From: Enterococcus_I eurekensis
Lineage (GTDB): Bacteria > Bacillota > Bacilli > Lactobacillales > Enterococcaceae
DNA: 64,000 nt
Direction: 5' to 3'
NCBI RefSeq assembly: GCF_042654605.1
Contig: NZ_JBHSGT010000043.1
Span: 1 to 64,000 of the forward strand
The notes under the pieces were generated by a model. It saw nothing but the letters and a program-made list of their open reading frames with translations. It made no database searches and was not told where the DNA came from. Both the position numbers and the translations under genes were made by a program. Shown here piece after piece: positions 61,141 through 64,000 of the stretch (position 1 is its first letter; each line of letters starts with the position of its first letter).

Positions 61141-61898
61141 TTAATTGACGGAGTCCTCAATTTGTTGCTTTAAATCTTTGAGAATCAATTTTTTATGATC
61201 GGTTAGTTCAAAAATGTCGATATTCGAATAAGTATCAGGTAGGTGCTGAATCAAAGGTTGAATAGCCCAAAGACCAGCGTCATACTTCGAAAGAATTTTT
61301 GATTCACTTAAATATGCTAGAACACGAAAACTATTGAGGACGCTATAGATAGGATCTTCTTCAAAGTGGGCGATACAATCGTGATAATCAGCTAAGATTG
61401 CACTTAGATAATCTTCTTTAGCAATTGGATGAAAAAGCGTTTTAACAGGTGGTCCATCAAAGCAAATCCCTGCGTGATAAATAATCGTTAGGTGTGCAGC
61501 CAAGTCGATATCGGTTTGACCTAGGCGGGATAACCATTTAGTCGGTTCATTCGTGTAGCGGGAACGCCAAAATTCACTGTAATGAAATTCAAAAGGATAG
61601 GGATGCTGCTGCTCATTTAGTTGATTGGTTGTTAAGATGCTTAACTCAATCGGAAAAGGCGCATTTGAGCATTGCAGTAATAGTTTGCTTAAGGCGATTT
61701 TTTTCTCAAATTGAAGGGAGTCCTTTATCAAAATCAAAAGATCGATATCACTTTTTTGAGGATTGAAGCCCCAAGAGCAAGCGATCCATGAAGATAGCAG
61801 CCTAAATAAGACTCACTTAAAAGTATTTTGATGTCATGATTGAGTGTAGCAAGAACCTTTCGTACAGGTAATGGCAATTTTTGAAATTTTTCATCCAT
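61141..61898 (-). pseudogene. AadA/ANT(9)-like nucleotidyltransferase, frameshifted
   Basis: The true start is ATG at 61898 behind AAGGAGCC: MDEKFQKLPLPVRKVL...YLHGSLALG, the nucleotidyltransferase GS motif. A G4 run (minus strand, 61769-61772) is one base short; with another G the frame reads GGFNPQKSDIDLLILIKDSL (D-x-D) and goes on to 61141 with a C-terminal helical DUF4111-type domain (~252 codons). This is the ANT/AadA aminoglycoside adenylyltransferase fold, but resistance is not implied. Broken as read. Confidence 0.82.
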
Positions 61899-61994
61899 AT
61901 CAGGTGGCTCCTTTCATTGACTTGTCACCACTTTTTGCTTACTATCAATTTATCTGTAAACGGTAACGAAATCAATGATAAAAGAGGTGTCGCG

Positions 61995-62474
61995 ATGCTT
62001 ATCCGAGAAATACAAATAAAAGATAACGAAGCAATCAAAAAAATTATCCAAAATTCATTAGAATCATTAGGCTTAGCCATCCCGGGTTCGGCTTATTTTG
62101 ATCCACAGTTGTCACATCTCCAGCAGTACTATTCTGGCTTAGCACAGGCTAATTATTGGATTGTGGAACACGAAGGCCAAGTTGTTGGAGGCGTAGGGAT
62201 CGCGCCTTTCAATGAGCAAGCCAAAATTTGTGAGTTACAAAAATTGTATTTAAGTCCGCAAGCTCAAGGTTTAGGCTTAGCTAATCAATTAATGGAAACG
62301 GCACTCGCTTTTGCTCAAAAGCATTATAATTACTGTTATTTAGAAACGATGCATGAATTAGTGGCCGCTTGTCGACTATATGAAAAATTTGATTTTACTT
62401 TGTTAGCAGAGCCACTCGAAGGTTCAGAACATTCCGCGATGGATGCTTGGTACTTAAAGCACTTAAATAACTGA
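61995..62474 (+). CDS. GNAT family N-acetyltransferase
   Basis: 159 aa from the ATG at 61995 (AAAGAGGTG upstream); the frame to 61881 overlaps the divergent gene. Motif A LQKLYLSPQAQGLGLANQLM holds the acetyl-CoA pyrophosphate loop (QxxGxG variant). CYLETMHELVAACRLYEKFDF is the C-terminal strand-helix. Substrate unknown. Confidence 0.88.
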   Translation: MLIREIQIKDNEAIKKIIQNSLESLGLAIPGSAYFDPQLSHLQQYYSGLAQANYWIVEHEGQVVGGVGIAPFNEQAKICELQKLYLSPQAQGLGLANQLMETALAFAQKHYNYCYLETMHELVAACRLYEKFDFTLLAEPLEGSEHSAMDAWYLKHLNN

Positions 62475-62638
62475 AGAATAACTGTCATGTTAAAAAGTAG
62501 ACGGCTGTTGATTCCTCTCAATAGTCATGGATGAGGCTATATTTATTGGGTTATCAAAAGAGTCACCACAATTAGTGATTTTAGGACCGTTATTTTTCCA
62601 CTAATCCTAAAAGGGTGTCAGCGTTTTTGATTTCAAAC

Positions 62639-63397
62639 TCATTTTTTTATGGCTTCAAAGGTGAAAATCGAATGATTCGTTGAAGGTTTCTGGTTATATT
62701 GATAATCTGGAGAACAAGTAATGGCGGTAAAACCAATTTTTTCGAGCAAATTTTTGAATTCTGATAAACCGTACCATCGCATACAAAACTTTTGTAATTC
62801 ACTTGCAACTAATTTGCCATCACGCCATTTTTCATACGTTAAATAAGACAAAGTTGTTTGTTTGACCCAATCAATTGCAATGGATTTACTTTCAAGTAAA
62901 ATTCCTTCATTCGCTGATATTGAAAAAGTAGAGGTATCGACTGTTCCAGCTTGCCAATCTATTGGCAATGCAAGGTCGACGATTAATCGCCCTCCTTTTT
63001 CAAGATGATGATAAAAATTCAATAGGGTTTGTTGGGCGTCATCCAAAGATTCTATTAGACAAAACGAACCTGTGGGAACGACAATCGCTTCATAAGTTTG
63101 GTTGAATGAAAAATTCACAAAGTCAGCCTTATAGAGTTGAGGTGTTAAGTGACGTTCCTGACAGTGTTTTTGACAAGAATCGAGCATTGCAGAAGAAGCA
63201 TCGAAACCATCCACATCGAACCCTTGTTCAAGTAAGGGGATTAGAAAACGTCCAGATCCGACTGCGGCTTCTAGTATTTTTCCTTTCGTGTGAGACAACC
63301 GTTCGAGATAATATTCGATGTCTCCGTTAATGGAGTATCCAATAGGTTTCGTAAAATCATAAACCTCGGTACACAAGGGACCATAAGAATCAAACAT
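62639..63397 (-). CDS. Class I SAM-dependent methyltransferase
   Basis: 252 aa. SAM motif I EAAVGSGRFLIPLL (E/DxGxGxG-like), acidic DGFDAS after strand 2, then VVPTGSFCLIE and GGRLIVDLALP. RBS GGAGG before ATG 63397. The acceptor is unknown. Same strand as the regulator at 63435, 37 bp downstream of it. Confidence 0.88.
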   Translation of the reverse strand: MFDSYGPLCTEVYDFTKPIGYSINGDIEYYLERLSHTKGKILEAAVGSGRFLIPLLEQGFDVDGFDASSAMLDSCQKHCQERHLTPQLYKADFVNFSFNQTYEAIVVPTGSFCLIESLDDAQQTLLNFYHHLEKGGRLIVDLALPIDWQAGTVDTSTFSISANEGILLESKSIAIDWVKQTTLSYLTYEKWRDGKLVASELQKFCMRWYGLSEFKNLLEKIGFTAITCSPDYQYNQKPSTNHSIFTFEAIKK

Positions 63398-63434
63398 TTT
63401 TTTCCTCCAGTTATTTTATTTGTGAGTGTTATTC

Positions 63435-64000
63435 TTATGTTTTTTTAATCGGAATATAAATATCCATTACTAATTGTGCTGAGCCATGGCAACGTTCATC
63501 GTAAAATTCAAAATTAAGCTTATTTTCATCAAATAGATATCCACTTTTTGGAAACCATTCTAAAAAAATATAACGCCACGTTTCTTTAACCATTTCCGCC
63601 AAGGGATCTTCCTGATAAGAAGTGGCAGTTTCGGTGTTGTCGATTGGTGGGGTGGTAAAAATGACATATTCCGCAGAGGGAATGTTGCAAGTCATCATTT
63701 CTTTTGTAGTTTTGGAATAATCTGGAACAATAACACCAAATAAATAAGTAACCGTTTTACTTTTTGGTGTAGCAATGCAAATTCCAACCTCTCCGTGCGT
63801 AGGAGGGTCAAGTAAATCATACATTTTTTGTTCTAAATTTTCTCCAGTATATGTTTCCCAATAGGCAGCAATATCTTTGGTAGACGCACGAGAACTAGCT
63901 GTTTCAATCCCAAAACCAGCAACTAAAAAGGAAGATTTATAACGAAAATCGATCTTCACTTCTTCTGGGTTAAAACGAACGAAGTCGCAATAGTCTTCAG
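63435..64000 (-). CDS. GyrI-like effector-binding regulator, 5' part outside window
   Basis: The frame stays open to the window edge (EDYCDFVRFNPEEVKIDFRYK precedes the GTG at 63959), so the gene begins outside. At least 188 residues: a GyrI/AraC_E_bind fold with FLVAGFGIETAS, AYWETYTG and a C-terminal AQLVMDIYIPI. Such domains follow an AraC HTH in the two regulators of the rpsI element, so an HTH is expected beyond 64000. Probably controls the methyltransferase after it. Confidence 0.75.
   Translation of the reverse strand, partial: EDYCDFVRFNPEEVKIDFRYKSSFLVAGFGIETASSRASTKDIAAYWETYTGENLEQKMYDLLDPPTHGEVGICIATPKSKTVTYLFGVIVPDYSKTTKEMMTCNIPSAEYVIFTTPPIDNTETATSYQEDPLAEMVKETWRYIFLEWFPKSGYLFDENKLNFEFYDERCHGSAQLVMDIYIPIKKT

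Noticed and set aside
1..64000. CRISPR array
   Set aside because: No regularly spaced short repeats were seen; TnpB is the only RNA-guided nuclease present.

Overview
The window reads as a low-GC Firmicutes chromosome, most likely Enterococcus or a close relative; I cannot fix the species. The evidence is a SagA-like NlpC/P60 hydrolase directly after mreC-mreD, the rplM-rpsI pair, a Tn1546-type resolvase, frequent TTG/GTG starts with strong AGGAGG sites, and a luxS operon behind a T-box. A perfect ParB/Spo0J parS site and a tight DnaA-box cluster suggest origin-proximal DNA.

Layout. 1-8883 is conserved backbone: five tRNAs, rsgA-rpe-thiN, mreC-mreD, the sagA-like gene, a prepilin peptidase, a lipoprotein, dps, rplM-rpsI. 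8884-23020 is a 14.1-kb element integrated at the 3' end of rpsI, bounded by an imperfect ~108-bp direct repeat that carries the rpsI tail and its terminator. It has integrase, excisionase, a frameshifted RepA/MobT-like gene and an upstream partner, then a junkyard of nested mobile DNA: nox and topB fragments, a 2.4-kb Tn3-family transposon with intact ends and a TAAGT duplication, a dead IS256 relative, IS3 and IS21 pieces, two AraC/GyrI regulators, a nucleotidyltransferase and an orphan VbhA-like antitoxin.

23081-36600 holds a broken ClC channel, a DUF3114-like gene, the DnaA boxes, a membrane protein, an operon joining a glycerophosphodiesterase, an ABC importer and a PHP hydrolase, a broken ROK kinase and a flavin reductase. 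36791-40369 holds folE (with a premature stop) and an SDR gene interrupted in phase by an IStron: a group I intron fused to an IS605-type tnpA/tnpB element. Exact splicing would restore a 256-residue SDR. This is the most notable system in the window.

40490-64000 carries a peptidase, redox enzymes (2-hydroxyacid dehydrogenase, VOC dioxygenase, old yellow enzyme, nitroreductase), a Met-type T-box with luxS-SDR-metQ, parS, a HisK-type phosphatase, an aldo/keto reductase, an ECF sigma/anti-sigma pair, and a sugar locus (AraC regulators, Gfo/Idh/MocA genes, GH2 glycosidase). The right end has an AadA-like pseudogene, a GNAT enzyme, a methyltransferase and a regulator cut by the window edge.

At least eight genes have single-base frameshifts or lone stops. 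Several lie in homopolymers, so assembly error must be separated from real decay.
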